Position numbers and translations under genes: made by a program. Below the pieces are notes generated by a model. That model was not told the origin of the DNA. It saw only the letters and a program-made list of their open reading frames with translations, and did no database searches. Positions 53,086 through 64,000 of a stretch of 64,000 nt of DNA are shown piece after piece; the first letter of the stretch is position 1, and each line of letters starts with the position of its first letter. The stretch is from Luidia sarsii (taxonomy: Eukaryota; Echinodermata; Asteroidea; Paxillosida; Luidiidae), in contig OX465110.1 in NCBI GenBank assembly GCA_949987565.1, positions 13,148,929 to 13,212,928 on the forward strand, written 5' to 3'.

Positions 53086-53924
53086 TTGATAATGTCAAAC
53101 TATCATCAGCGTAGCATCCTCGCCCCCCTTGAAGCCATTCCTCCACTCTCTCCGCAAACCACCGACCCTCTGCTCCATTAAGTGCCTCTCCGAATTCTGC
53201 CATTCTCCCACCCTTCCCCCTTCCCCCTCCCCCCCCCCCACCCCCACCCGTCCGGTGTGTCTAATCGTCTTTGATTGATGGGGACGGGGAGACTTAATTC
53301 CCCCAAGCCTGTTCCTCGCCGAAGATGCTGTTTGCCCTCAAACCACCCCCACTGTCGCACTCCCACTCTCGGTCTCAAGTCGGCGAGAGTCGCCCCATCC
53401 AATCATGGCACATTCCTACGTTGTCTGTCCATCTATCCATCCCTCCACCCACCCATCCCTCCCACACAGCAATGGAAATGCTTTTTTTTTCCAGAGCCAA
53501 AGGGGCTATAGCCCTGCCTGACAGCGAAGGCATCAATGTAATTTCTAATTTCCAGTTCATTTTTTTATTGATGGCTTTTCTATATTTTTTTTTCAGAGTT
53601 GGGGGGGGGGGTATGATTGAAGAACGATTATCTGCCGTGGGGGAAGGCTGATAAAGTTGATCAACCAACTATACATGTACATGTAGATTTGTGATTGAAA
53701 ATACTTCAGCTAGGCGATGCAGGCAAGCAGGAGTGCATGGATAATGTTATTTAGCAGTAGGTAAACTAAAGTCAGTCACAGACCTCTGGAATTTCTTGTG
53801 AAGCTGTATACATTATGTACAATAGACTCGGGACTTCTCATTCTACAAGTACACCGTACATGTATGTGTTCTTGATGTGCCATACTTCATTGCAGGTACC
53901 GGTATATAGAGCGAAGCATACAGA

Positions 53925-54345
53925 CAAACAGAGACAGAGTGAGCCAGAGAGAGGGGGAGGCAGAAAGACGAAGACAGAGACAGAGTGGGACAGAGAGAGG
54001 GAGAGGCAGAGAGACAGAAACAGAGTGAGAGAGAGAGGGATAAAGACAGATATAGAGTGATACAGAGTGAGGGAGAGGCAGAGAGACAAAGACAGACAGA
54101 GACAGAGTGAGACAGACACAGGAAAAGACAGAGAGACAAGGACAGACAGTGAGAGAGGGAGGGGCAGAAAGACAGGGTAAGGCAGAAAGACAAACACAGA
54201 GACAGAGTGAGACAGAGACAGGAAGAGGCAGAGAGACAAAGACAGACAGTGAGACTGAGACAGGGAGAGGCATAGAGAGAGGCAAACAGAGCGAAACAGA
54301 GAGACAGACAGAATAACTGAGTGCGACAGAGAGAGACAGAGACAG
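53925..54345. repeat. GAGACAGA-type purine-rich tract
   Basis: The + strand is GA-rich (GAGACAGAGTGAGACAGAGA words), the complement of the CTCTGTCTC tracts near the genes. Frames on both strands are artefacts. Confidence 0.93.
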
Positions 54346-54844
54346 ATAATTGACTGAAAGAGGTGAAGCGCTTGCACTGGGGACAGGCAGACAGAGGACG
54401 AGACAGACAGGGAAGTTAGTCACTCGAGACAAAGTGCATCTGAAAGAGGATGCGCCCGCACATTCCGCCCATCCATTGGATCATGGTGCAGAGTGTACCT
54501 CTCCGAGTCTCGGTCTCCCGTGGCAACTCTATGCAGTCTGCCCCTCCCCACCCTAACCGAGACGTGAAAGCAACGATAAGAGGTCTTCAATAGGATATGA
54601 ATGAATGACTTACTGATTGACTGTAGGCAGACATCCCCCAAAATGGGGGCACAGCCTTAAAGTACACGGTTAAAAGCGGTGCAATATATTAGATCAGAAG
54701 TGCTCGGGACATGGCGTGGGTTTCAGCCGTCCCAGACGTTATTTACACTGGAGGCATTGTGAAGCCGATCGGTTCTCTTTCATTACCAACCCAGGGGCAG
54801 TCGGCATTTGGCCATGCGTCTCTGCATGCACGGTCCTGCACAAA

Positions 54845-55041
54845 TCCCCGGCTCAAGCTCGTGCTTGGGTTCAGGCTGGGGCTCAGGCTGGGGCTCAGGC
54901 TTGGGCTCAGGCTGGGGCTCAGGCTCAGGCTTGGGCTCAGGCTGGGGCTCAGGCTGGGGCTCAGGCTCAGGCTTGGGCTCAGGCTGGGGCTCAGGCTGGG
55001 GCTCAGGCTGGGGCTCAGGCTCAGGCTGGGGCTCAGGCTGG

Positions 55042-55076
<35 letters not shown>

Positions 55077-55650
55077 AGGCTCAGGCTAGGGCTCTGGCTC
55101 AGACTTAGTCTCAGGCTCAGGCTCGGGCTTGGACTCAGGCTCAGGCTCAGGCTAGGGCTCAAGTTCAGGCTCAGGCTAGGGCTCTGGCTCAGACTTAGTC
55201 TCAGGCTCAGGCTCGGGCTCGGGCTTGGGCTCGGGCTTGGGCTCGGACTCAGGCTCAGGCTCAGGCTAGGGCTCAAGTTCAGGCTCAGGCTAGGGCTCGG
55301 GATCGGGCTCAGGCTCAGACTCAGGCTAGGGCTCAAGTTCAGGTTCAGGCTCGGGGTCAGGCTCAGGCTAGGGCTCAAGTTCAGGCTCAGGCTAGGGCTC
55401 GGGATCAGGCTCAGGCTCAGGCTAGGGCTCAGGTTCAGGCTCGGGCTTGGGCTCGGGGTCAGGCTCAGGCTAGGGCTCAAGTTCAGGCTCAGGTTCAGGC
55501 TAGGGCTCGGGCTCAGGCTCAGGCTAGGGCTCAAGCTCAAGTTCAGGCTCAGACTCAGGCTAGGGCTCGGGCCCGGGCGCAGGCTAGGGCTCAGGCTAGG
55601 GCTCAGGCTAGGGCTCAGGCTAGGGCTCAGGCTAGGGCTCAGGCTAGGGC
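54845..55650. repeat. (GGCTCA)n hexanucleotide minisatellite
   Basis: About 130 six-base units, mostly GGCTCA, GGCTGG, GGCTTG and GGCTAG, with ordered variant blocks (for example CTCAAGTTCAGGCTCAGGCT recurring). The final part is a regular 12-mer GGCTCAGGCTAG. Long open frames (GLRLGL / SLSPSL repeats) are repeat translations. Confidence 0.95.
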
Positions 55651-56049
55651 TATGTCCCCCATCTCACACAAGAAAACCGTCAATGGAATTTGAGCCCATC
55701 CATAAGTACCCAATTCCAGTACTCGTCGAACATGCTAAAGAATTGTTTTGTTTTAAAGGAGAGAGAGAGTGTAGTGAAAGCCTTTACCAAATAACATCCT
55801 CTTCACATTATTCTGTTTATCATTAGCGGCGTCTGGGAATGTGATGAGTGTTTCAGCTGCCACCCCCACCCCCGTAGTCACATGAAATGCTCTTTGATTC
55901 CCAAGTTACGAATATCTACCTAATTCTCGGAGAAAAGTACCTTCCTTGCATTAATGACAGAGTGGGCGTTAGGCGGGGTAATGCTCTACGAGCCTATACA
56001 CTCAAAATGCTTGGAATTACTTGGAATGTTTCCCAAAGAGAGCTGGGTT

Positions 56050-56295
56050 TTTTTTAAGCAGGCACCTTTGTGGCCAGCAAGCCAGCAGGCAGGTCAGTCC
56101 CCCTGACTAGAAAGCTGGAGTTCCGAGGCTCGACTCCCGCCAAAGCTGCCAGTATTTTTGTTTTCAAGTTTTGACGCAGGCAGTTGGGGCAGAGCACACG
56201 TGCGCAGTGCCCCCTGCACATGGAGTGGGGCCAATGCCTCGTTGAATCACATTCTCGCTGACGTGACGCACGCATCGTGTTAAATCTGAAATAGA
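56050..56295 (+). mobile_element. tRNA-derived SINE copy, 3' part best preserved
   Basis: GAGTTCCGAGGCTCGACTCC (B-box region), AAGCTGCCAG, then GAATCACATTCTCGCTGACG and a tail near CATCGTGTTAAATCTGA, matching the 3' tail at 43.13-43.38 kb. Confidence 0.7.
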
Positions 56296-56384
56296 TAAAC
56301 AACTTTGTGTAGTGTTGTGGACATCAGCTCACGAGTAAATTTATAGCGCGTAAAGTTGGCATTATTTCAATCCTGGAATCGAGA

Positions 56385-56640
56385 TACCGTACACCCCCGT
56401 ATCTCTATTTCTGGACATGGAAAGGCAGCATTTAATCAATGAATAGAGATAAGATCTATTTCTACTAAAGAGATGCAGTGTATTTCTGTTAGTAATACTA
56501 ATAGAGATACAGTGCGTATCTCTATTTTTAGATGTTGAAACATTGAATTGAGTAATAGAGATTGGCTGTACAGTATTTTTTAATAAAGATGCAGTGTACT
56601 TCTATTAGTAACAGCGGTATTTCCATTTCAGATGATGCGT
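56385..56640. repeat. Degenerate tandem repeat, about 120-bp unit
   Basis: GAGATGCAGTGTATTTCTGT with TAGTAAT, and GTATCTCTATTT with a TGTTGAAACATTGA-like part, occur twice in order. A perfect inverted pair ATAGAGATAC/GTATCTCTAT lies near 56500-56526. Confidence 0.6.
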
Positions 56641-58157
56641 CAACTTTGCATGCCGTAAAGGTACACGGACTGGTACAGTACAGTGACTAGACCCATCTCC
56701 ATAGTGCTCTGCTAGTTGTAAGACCCCATCGGCACCATGCATTTTTGATGCCCGGTACTTAAGAAAGGATGTCGAAAAACGGAGCTAGAATCAAAGTCTT
56801 GTGTGGATTTTTGGGGGGGATGGGGGGGGGGAGTTTAGCGGATCACACAAAGGCCCAGGATTAAGGGTTGCCTGGGAAACCCTACTGAGAGGATTAGTCG
56901 CGAGGGAAGGGATTAGGAATCGTGCCCTCGGCAGAAAATCTGACAAAGGATTTGGGCGAAGCTGGCTTTCTCAGAGTCTCTGGACAATTTGTAGCTTTTT
57001 CCAATCAATTTTTTTTGTTTTTGTGGATGACCTTTTGATCCAAGCAGGACATACACTGCAGCGGTACATGTATTCTGACATAATTTCACTGTCCCACTCT
57101 GTGTGTGCAAATCCCCATGATGCATGCGCCGCTCGTTCCATAACTTCTGTTTTTGCTCAAAATGACGGGAAAATGACTATTTTTGTCCGAATGCCCACAG
57201 TAGAGAATTCTTCCCAAAGGGGGGGGGGGGGGGGAACAAAACAACAATCCCCCCACAATCAGCCTCCAAATCTTAGATAATCATGGCCTGTTCGTATTTT
57301 GATAGGGGGCGACAAAGGCTGGCAATGCACCTGGGACACTGTCTCCATAATTCTGCTCGCTAATTGAGGATTGTCGGAGTTAAGCGGACGGGAAAAACGC
57401 TACTGTGTTCTTACGACGTGCATGACGGGGTCCTTTTTTTCACGGCGCGTTGTCAACAGAGACAGCGACGCCGGCATTAAGAAGCCGGATGGAGGGACTA
57501 TAGCATTACGCAGGTTATCCTTACCACCAACCCCCCCCCCCCTAATGGACATACATAATAATCAGTGGACGGAACTCGTTAATGTCCTGTATGGCTCACG
57601 TACACGCACCTCTGTAGTTGTGACCGTGGATGACCGGAGGGGGTCCATCAAATGTGGTAGAAAAAATAAAATTGAAGTAAAAATTGAAGGGGGGGGGTTG
57701 TATATTATCTGTACTACAGAAGCTTTGGGATGTCTGTGGTAAGATGCTGATTACTACTGCGATGTGAGATTGAAGGACAGAGATTTCAGGGTGTAGCATT
57801 TGTCACTGACTCTGTGTTAGACATAATACGCTACGCATTGAGAAGAGAATGACCAAAGGCTGAATTTGATTGATGGGAGATCTAAACGTAAGAAAGAGGT
57901 TTTCGCAAAGTGTACGGTAAGTGACCAAAATGAAAATGCCCCCAAAAAGAGAAAGACTGTCATCTCGATCCCAGCAAGACCTTTTTCAGAGGCAAATTTC
58001 TTCACATTACTGATTTGCATTGATTACCGGGAATTTCGCTGTAACATCATGATTGTACATGCACGTTGCATGAGTAGGTTAGACTCTCTCACTCTCACTG
58101 GCACAGACATCGTATTTTACTAAATTTTGTATGTGAATTTGCCCAAAACAAAACAAT

Positions 58158-58470
58158 TAATGCCACTCAAAGGTTAAGGGCTAAGGAAAGAAGGTGATAG
58201 GGAGGAACTCAGGAAGGCTGCAGATAGGATTTGACATTCCTCTTTAAAAGGGTAAGATCGTATGCTGGTGGGAAACATGAACCAGGAAGGGAATTCCAGA
58301 GAGAGAGAGAACGTGGGAAGAAGCTGTTCCGATACCTCTTCGTTCTACACCTTGGGACAGATAGAGTGTGTGGGTGAGAGGAGGCAAACAGCCTGGTTGC
58401 TGGCTTAAATATCCTGACTGGGGGGACCAAGTCGGCAAGACCAGAGGAACACCTTTCCGTCCTTCCATGG
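58158..58470 (-). mobile_element. Non-LTR retroelement reverse-transcriptase C-terminal fragment
   Basis: On the minus strand a frame ending at 58209 contains RTKRYRNSFFPRSLSLWNSL followed by a basic tail. R-T-x-R-Y-x-x-S-F-x-P plus W-N-x-L-P is typical of the region downstream of the reverse transcriptase domain in LINE ORF2 proteins. No catalytic domain is present, so it is a 5'-truncated relic. A broken copy lies at 31613-31880. Confidence 0.75.
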
Positions 58471-58534
58471 GAGTATGAGTAGAGCAGACACAGGGTGACC
58501 ATCGTCCTACGACCATTGCATGCAGTGCCCATAT

Positions 58535-58745
58535 TCAAAGCCACCGCACGACCTCGACCATGCAGCTCGGTGGTCAAGGGGCTCAGACATCTGCCCCAGA
58601 AAACGGGAGTCGCGGGTTCGAATCCCGCCTGAGCTGCCTGATATCTTTTCATCAGGCACCGGGCAAAGCACTGGGCACTCGGTGCTTGTTACAGTACGGT
58701 ACGTCGAGGAGGGCGAACCCTCATTGAATGGAATTGAATGTGTCA
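58535..58745 (+). mobile_element. tRNA-derived SINE copy, well preserved
   Basis: GCAGCTCGGTGGTCAAGGGG (A-box region), GGGAGTCGCGGGTTCGAATC with CCGCCTGAGCTGC (B box and acceptor-like complement), CTGATATC...CATCAGGCACCGGGCAAAGC, and the tail GAACCCTCATTGAATGGAATTG. GCAGCTC...GAGCTGC forms an acceptor-stem-like pairing, so the head still resembles a tRNA. I treat it as a SINE, not a functional tRNA gene. Confidence 0.85.
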
Positions 58746-59657
58746 GGTTTTGACTCGCTTGCACACCTAGCGTACTGCTATTGATTTGTTCCCACGAATA
58801 TTAATTGTTCAAAAATTATTCAAAAAACCCTGGTGTGGCTGTCATGGACACTGGACAGCAGCCCTGTGTGAAGTGGTTCATAAGGAGAAGGCTGTGTGTG
58901 GAGGTGGTGGGGGAGATGTAGACCAGGGTGTCCTATAGGGTAATGCAAAATTCATACAGAGAGCGGCTTTACTCGAATCCCATGCACACAACACACAACC
59001 CACACATACGTCCCGCCACAGCACAATGTTCAAATACACCGACCACCACACCCATGTTGTCGTTCAGTCAACAAATACACGCCGGCACTATAACCGTGTC
59101 CATGTTTGATTTGAGCGGGAGCAATATTGGGCAAACATCAATCGCATGAAAGCAAAATATGGTCCCAAGCAAAATATGGTTTGTGTGTTTGGAGCGGGAA
59201 GCAAAAGTGATGGCGAGAGATTCGTTTGTTTTTCTTCTTCTTCTTCCCCCGAGGCAAATGGCTCGGGCACCTCTGTTGACTCTCTTGACTGCTTTGCTCA
59301 CGTGCGCATCTGTTGCCATGGAGATAAGCCGGGGAAGAGGGGGGAAGGCCGTTTCCTTTCCAGTTTGTGTTTCCTGCCATTAAAAAAAAAACCATTGCTG
59401 AGATGGTGTATTATGGAACTCGTGTTCCAGTCGACCCACCACGTGTGGTTTTGGTATAACCGATGGTCCAAATGTGGTAGACTGGTAACCAATTTGAGAC
59501 TGGTGCATTGTGATAGGGGTGGGGCCAATGGTACCATGCCATTTGTGCCGCCATCTTAAGTGGGCAAAGAGCCTTGTTGCTTTTTTTCATGCACACCCAC
59601 TTATACACAGGTGATTATAACTCACAGACAATCAAAGAGTGTATATTGCATAAGAGT

Positions 59658-59716
59658 GTACATCATCATCATCATCATCATCAATCAGTATAATCTTCAT
59701 CATCATCATCATCACC
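59658..59716. repeat. (CAT)n trinucleotide microsatellite
   Basis: Two runs of CAT/TCA repeats separated by about 15 bases. Confidence 0.9.
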
Positions 59717-60700
59717 GTCGCCATCAATTGGCTGCATGCAGGCAGGCGACCACAAAGTCTCTCCATTCAACTTCATCGTCCCCAAGTCTAGTGCGAGCCT
59801 TCTTGTGGATGCTTCCATCCTTGTCACTCCAGAGACGGTGGACGGAAGCAACTTAGGGAAAAGTTTTGTCATCCGGGTTTCATATTTGCCTTGGGAAGGG
59901 CAATAAAGAGCATATCTCCTGCTTGGTTCTTCTTCCTGCGATCTGAAATGATTCTACACGTGTACTTATATACATGCGCACTACACATGTACGATTGTAC
60001 ATTCACTGGATGGGTGTGCACCTATAGTGTATATCCCCATGAACAGCATCAAGGAAATTGACTGACATGTTCGCTTTGCTTATTCTTGAAAGCTCAGCTC
60101 TGCACGCACGTCCCCCTAAGTAACTTTAATCCTACTCAATCTTCTTCCCGAATCTGTTCCTGCTGCAACTCTCTCTTTCTCTCTTCCCCTCCATTCCCTC
60201 CTCTTTCTTCATCTCGCCTCATCTATAGGCACAGCCATCTCACCCTCTTTCTTTCTGTCTCCCTCCCCTCCCATCCCCCCTCCGATATATAAGAAATGAA
60301 ACCCCACAGTGGAAATAATGTTCCCTGGGAGGAACGGGCTAGTTTGATAGGATCTGGCCTTGCTTGTCTTTATCCGGTTTAAGAAAGGGGAGAGTCATGT
60401 TTTTTTTTTTTTGCTCAGCAGTGACGGGACCCTTTGATGTCCACTCCAAATCCCTTCGCTCCGAGCCCCCTGTTCAATTCAACCGACCGTCCGACCGAAC
60501 ATCCTCCTGTGGCCCCCGCCGGAAAGATTTATCCCTAACCCTACCAGAAATATGACGACCGCTTGTGATTTCTGAAGTGTTAAGTCTTTCAATGTTTGCC
60601 GACAGTGATCCAATTTGTTGCTGTTTGTTGCGACAATGACACTTAAGTATTAAGATGCATGCCCCCTCTTTACCTCAGCTGCAACCAACCAACCATTCTA

Positions 60701-60970
60701 ACCAAAGATACTATAGCGCGCGAAGCGTGCACGATAGCCTACTCTGCGCAAAAGGTGAGGTCGCTCAGCTCGGCGGCCATTTTAGTAAGCAACAGAGTCC
60801 TCTGCCGTCTGCCTCCGGTGCTCCGGAAGTGAAGCGGGAAAGTCACAAACAGTGACAAAGATACAACGTTGGATGCGTGAACAGATTGAGATAACTTTTG
60901 ATGCGATGTGACCACGCAATGGAGCGCATGCGTGCGTACTTCATTCAGATGCATGTAATCTCGCAATCTC
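60701..60970. mobile_element. Truncated copy of the 5.9-kb inverted-repeat element
   Basis: ACCAAAGATACTATAGCGCG, GCCATTTTAGTAAGCAACAG, GTGAACAGATTGAGATAACT and GCATGTAATCTCGCAA follow the order of the 5919-6250 element. The right terminal arm is incomplete. Confidence 0.75.
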
Positions 60971-63164
60971 GTTTTCTTCTTGTAATTCTGCATTTAAAAC
61001 AAATTAACTCAAATGGTAATCTGAGAGAGTAGAAAAAGGCAAAAAAAAAAAGTCACATGGTTTTCGCACCGTTCATGGTTTATTACTTGCGAGTAATAAA
61101 CTATTTATTGAGTGAAGATTTCTCGAGGAATACAGCATCCCAGTCCGTAAGATTTCAGCATGAGGATTCTATCATGACCATCTACAAACTGTGGAAATTA
61201 GAAGGAAATCTCTGGACGATCATCCCCATGTTGTATTGGGCCTTTAAGTGATAAGATGTCTGTTGCAGGGACCCTTTAAGCAGGTTTTGGGTGCATGAGT
61301 TTCTGTATGAAACTTTCCCCCAACACAGAAGCAAAGGTCAGGACAGCTACTACTTTTACTCTTCGGCAAAAACAAATTTGTCAACAACCTCCTGTGGGGA
61401 TATCGTATTCTCTCTCCTTCTCTTGTTTTTCTTTTGCACTTCCATACATACTTGAGATACTTTGAGTACTTATCTGCCTTCTCTTTTACCGCTTGACTGA
61501 TAACTTATGGTAGACCCCGAGAGGGCCAAGTGGTATACTGTGATGACACTGTTTCAAAGCGCTGACACTCAATGCAAGGCTACCAATAGAATTATACCGA
61601 TATCAGAAAGTCAAACAAGCACCTTCCCCTTTCCCCTTCCTGCAGTGAAATGTCAAGTGATTTTTTCTCTTCTTTTTATGAAATGTCAAAGATTTTTTTT
61701 TTTTTTTTTTTTTTTTGTGAGGGAGAGAGGAAAAGAGAATTAGATCCCGGAGTGCCAGCATTGGTGTTTTTTTTTAAGGGTCCTCGAAGAATGTCGGTTG
61801 TCGGTTGTTGTGCTTGGATCACGGCGTCAGCCTGGGATGAGAAGGGCTGGAGCAGACAAGAGTGCCCTCCTCGGGATCCCCCCAGGCTGTTTGTGCGGGG
61901 GTTCGTTTCTGTGAAGCAGAACAATTCAGATTTCACGCTTTGCTTAGCGACTAGTGGTCGCGAATTGCAGAGAACTTTCCTCTGCAGATCGCGGAGGATC
62001 TTCTCTGGGCTTTTACAGCCGCCTGAGATCTGTCCCCATCCCCCACCACCCTCGATCCCGGTGCGTGGGCGGCGAATCGGAGTCAAGGTGGGATCGGCGG
62101 ACTCTCGGCAGTGCTTCCTTCTTCTTTTTTCTTGAGCAGATCTCAGAGATTGTTGAGTTGAGGGCTTGATGTTTTGATGATAGCATCTGACATTATCTCA
62201 GGGTTTTTTTCTGCCTTTTAGAAACTGTCCTGCCGGGATTGAAACGAAAGGATAGAGTCCAGAGTCCAGAGTGCCGCTGTCAGGTTTTCGTCGCGGTTTG
62301 TTTGGGGTTTTTTTTGGGGGTCGTTTTATTCTTCTGAATCTTTTTTTCAAGTCCGGAGGGCTTGATGTTTTGATCCTTGCAGGAACTTTCCTGCGGGGCT
62401 TTCTCGCTTTTAGGAAGGTCCTGGGAGGATGGAGATGTCAGGACTGACGAGAGGTGGCGCGATGCAGTGAAAGTGCAGTTGTCAGAATTGTTGTGGTGTT
62501 TTTTTTTGGGTTTTTTTTTGCCGTTGTCGTCGTCACTTTAGGTGCATTCCCACTAGGACGAAACAGCGCGATTGACTTTTCGATTTTTGAATCGTGTTTC
62601 AAAAATTTTATTTCGTGTGTGGACGCAAAAAGCTCACTGATCCAAATCGCAGTTCTGATTTTTTGGATACAGCGCGATTGCAGTGTGCGGACGCACGCAA
62701 AAAAGAAAATCGGTTTTTCAATCACGATCCACTTTTCAATTTTTTTCTAGTGGGAACTGTCTTATGCTCTCAGCAACTTATTTGCTTCTGCCTTTGAGAA
62801 TTGTCCCAAGGTGTGGTAGACATAGCATCACCCATGTATCTCGGCATACTGAAGAGAGACACGGTTCTGGATGACACCAAAATCACAATTATAGTCCGGC
62901 TAAAGAGTGAAGAAAGTACTGTACGTTCATGGAGTCAGAGTAGGCATCTATTACACCAATGCCTCGTCAACTTTTTGTTGTGTGTGTTGGGAAAGATGGG
63001 TGTTGGTGTTGTTTGTGAAACTTCGGCAAAGTGCACCAACTTTAATAATAAAGCAATGTCTCCCCCATTTCCGCAAGCCTGCAAGGGCAGTCATGTTTAC
63101 AGGCGCAAGGTCTGGACTCTGAAGGTGAGGTGTAGAGATGCGTGGTGCATCATTACACAGTAAA

Positions 63165-63735
63165 TACTAGGAGGGAGAGGTGGGGGTGGAAAGAGGGGGA
63201 GGACGGGGAGAGAGAGGGGGCTGGGAGAGAGAGAGACACGGAGAGGAGGGAGAGGGGGAAGGGAAGAGAGAGACAGGGAAGGGAGAGGGGGAAGGGAAGA
63301 GAGAGAGGGAGATAGAGAGGGAAGAGAGGGGGAAAGAGAAGGGGAGAGACAGAAACAGATATAGGGGAAGGAGAGGGGAAGGGGGAAGAGACAGACAGAC
63401 AGGAGGGGGAGGGAAGAGAGAGACAGAGGTAGAGGAGAGAGGGAGAGAGAAGAGATAGACAGAGAGGGAGGGGAGAGAGTGAGATAGAGAGGGAGGGAGA
63501 TGGGGAGGGAGGGAGGGAGGGAGGGATAGAGAGGGAAAGAGGGAGAGTCAGAGAGATAGATAGAGAAAAGCACAGAGAGAGAGAGAGAGAAGGAGAGGTT
63601 GAGAGAAGGATAGGCAGAGAGAGAGAGGGGGAGGGAGAGAGGGAGAGAAGGAGAGGTTAAGAGAAGGATAGGCAGTGAGAGAGAGAGAGAGAGGGTAGAG
63701 AGAGAAAGGGAGAGAGAGGGAAAGTCTATATAGAT
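63165..63735. repeat. GA-rich purine tract
   Basis: (GGGAGAGA)n-like + strand with GAGAGAGAGGGAGAG words and two longer matching blocks (AGAGAAGGATAGGCAG near 63602 and 63660). Minus-strand leucine/serine-rich frames are artefacts. Confidence 0.93.
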
Positions 63736-64000
63736 TGGGGTGGAGTTCTCCGTGGGTAATCAATTAACCCAGATTGGGCCATGGGCAGAGACGTAATGGA
63801 TGAGACTTGAAGATCAGAGTCTAGTGAGTGACTATCAATGAATGTGTCCTGAAAGCATGGTCCGTCTACTTACCCCCTCTGCTTTATCTGTGTAGTCTCA
63901 TTTGAACTCAGTAATAATAACAATTAGGAGGGCCTGACGTTTTGATCATAGCGGGACCTTGTATCTATGGATGGATCTATACACTGTAGGCCTATGGATT

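Larger units (their letters stand above)
40554..64000 (+). other. Presumed NDUFV2 intron and/or downstream DNA; terminal exon not found
   Basis: After the exon 6 donor no sequence encoding the expected SGR...GGLTSL...GPGFGV tail and stop was recognised, and no other gene. The region is therefore probably intronic at least in part. Stretches not listed separately, such as 41404-43120, 46286-46734, 47300-48180, 51110-52070 and 59000-60700, show no feature I can support beyond short homopolymers and microsatellites. Confidence 0.45.

Noticed and set aside
53838..55826. Long leucine/serine and GLRLGL-repeat frames
   Set aside because: They come from the GAGACAGA tract and the GGCTCA minisatellite.
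58562..58634. Functional tRNA gene
   Set aside because: A and B boxes and an acceptor-like pairing are present, but the same head plus tail occurs many times with SINE-specific downstream sequence, so it is a tRNA-derived SINE.
62801..63163. Open frame of 120 codons starting near MSQGVVDIASPMYLGILKRD
   Set aside because: Resembles retroelement reverse-transcriptase wording only loosely; no catalytic motif is visible, so not annotated.

Overview
This is a repeat-rich window of nuclear DNA from an animal. It carries parts of two widely conserved protein genes, both on the + strand and both split by GT-AG introns. Bases 1344-4056 hold the last three coding exons of a TMX3-like gene (thioredoxin-related transmembrane protein 3, an ER-membrane member of the protein disulfide isomerase family). 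About 4.5 kb downstream, bases 8557-40553 hold six coding exons of NDUFV2, the 24-kDa [2Fe-2S] subunit of mitochondrial complex I. They run from the start codon to just before the usual C-terminal tail. The last NDUFV2 exon was not found by eye in the remaining 23.4 kb and probably lies beyond the window. No other protein gene could be supported: most long open frames here are translations of low-complexity or tandem repeats.

The species cannot be named from the sequence. Long introns, strongly GC-rich exons in AT-richer introns, TTAGGG-type repeats, tRNA-derived SINEs, non-LTR retroelement remnants and a very high density of the palindrome TACATGTA fit a marine invertebrate, perhaps an invertebrate deuterostome such as a lancelet or echinoderm. 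That placement is inference with low confidence.

Layout: 1-4056, 3' end of TMX3, with a 1.3-kb pyrimidine-rich 49-bp minisatellite abutting its last exon; 4057-8556, 3' UTR and intergenic DNA with three inverted-repeat elements; 8557-14929, NDUFV2 exons 1-5, with intron 1 largely made of tandem arrays and intron 3 filled by a pyrimidine tract; 14930-40366, a 25.4-kb intron with MITE-like elements, foldback repeats, a (CTGCC)n array, a 43-bp minisatellite and a telomere-like tract; 40367-40553, NDUFV2 exon 6; 40554-64000, further repeat-rich DNA, presumably mostly the next NDUFV2 intron, with a cluster of tRNA-derived SINEs, a 530-bp near-perfect palindrome, a MULE-like element with 9-bp target duplications, and large (CCT)n, (GGCTCA)n and purine-rich arrays.

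The two genes act in different compartments (ER redox folding, mitochondrial respiration) and are not functionally coupled. Their adjacency is of interest mainly as linkage. The most unusual content is in the repeats: families of foldback elements whose arms contain hammerhead-ribozyme-like cores, an inverted composite SINE bounded by 13-bp direct repeats, and a foldback element sitting inside a TTAGGG-like tract. All repeat boundaries were read by eye.
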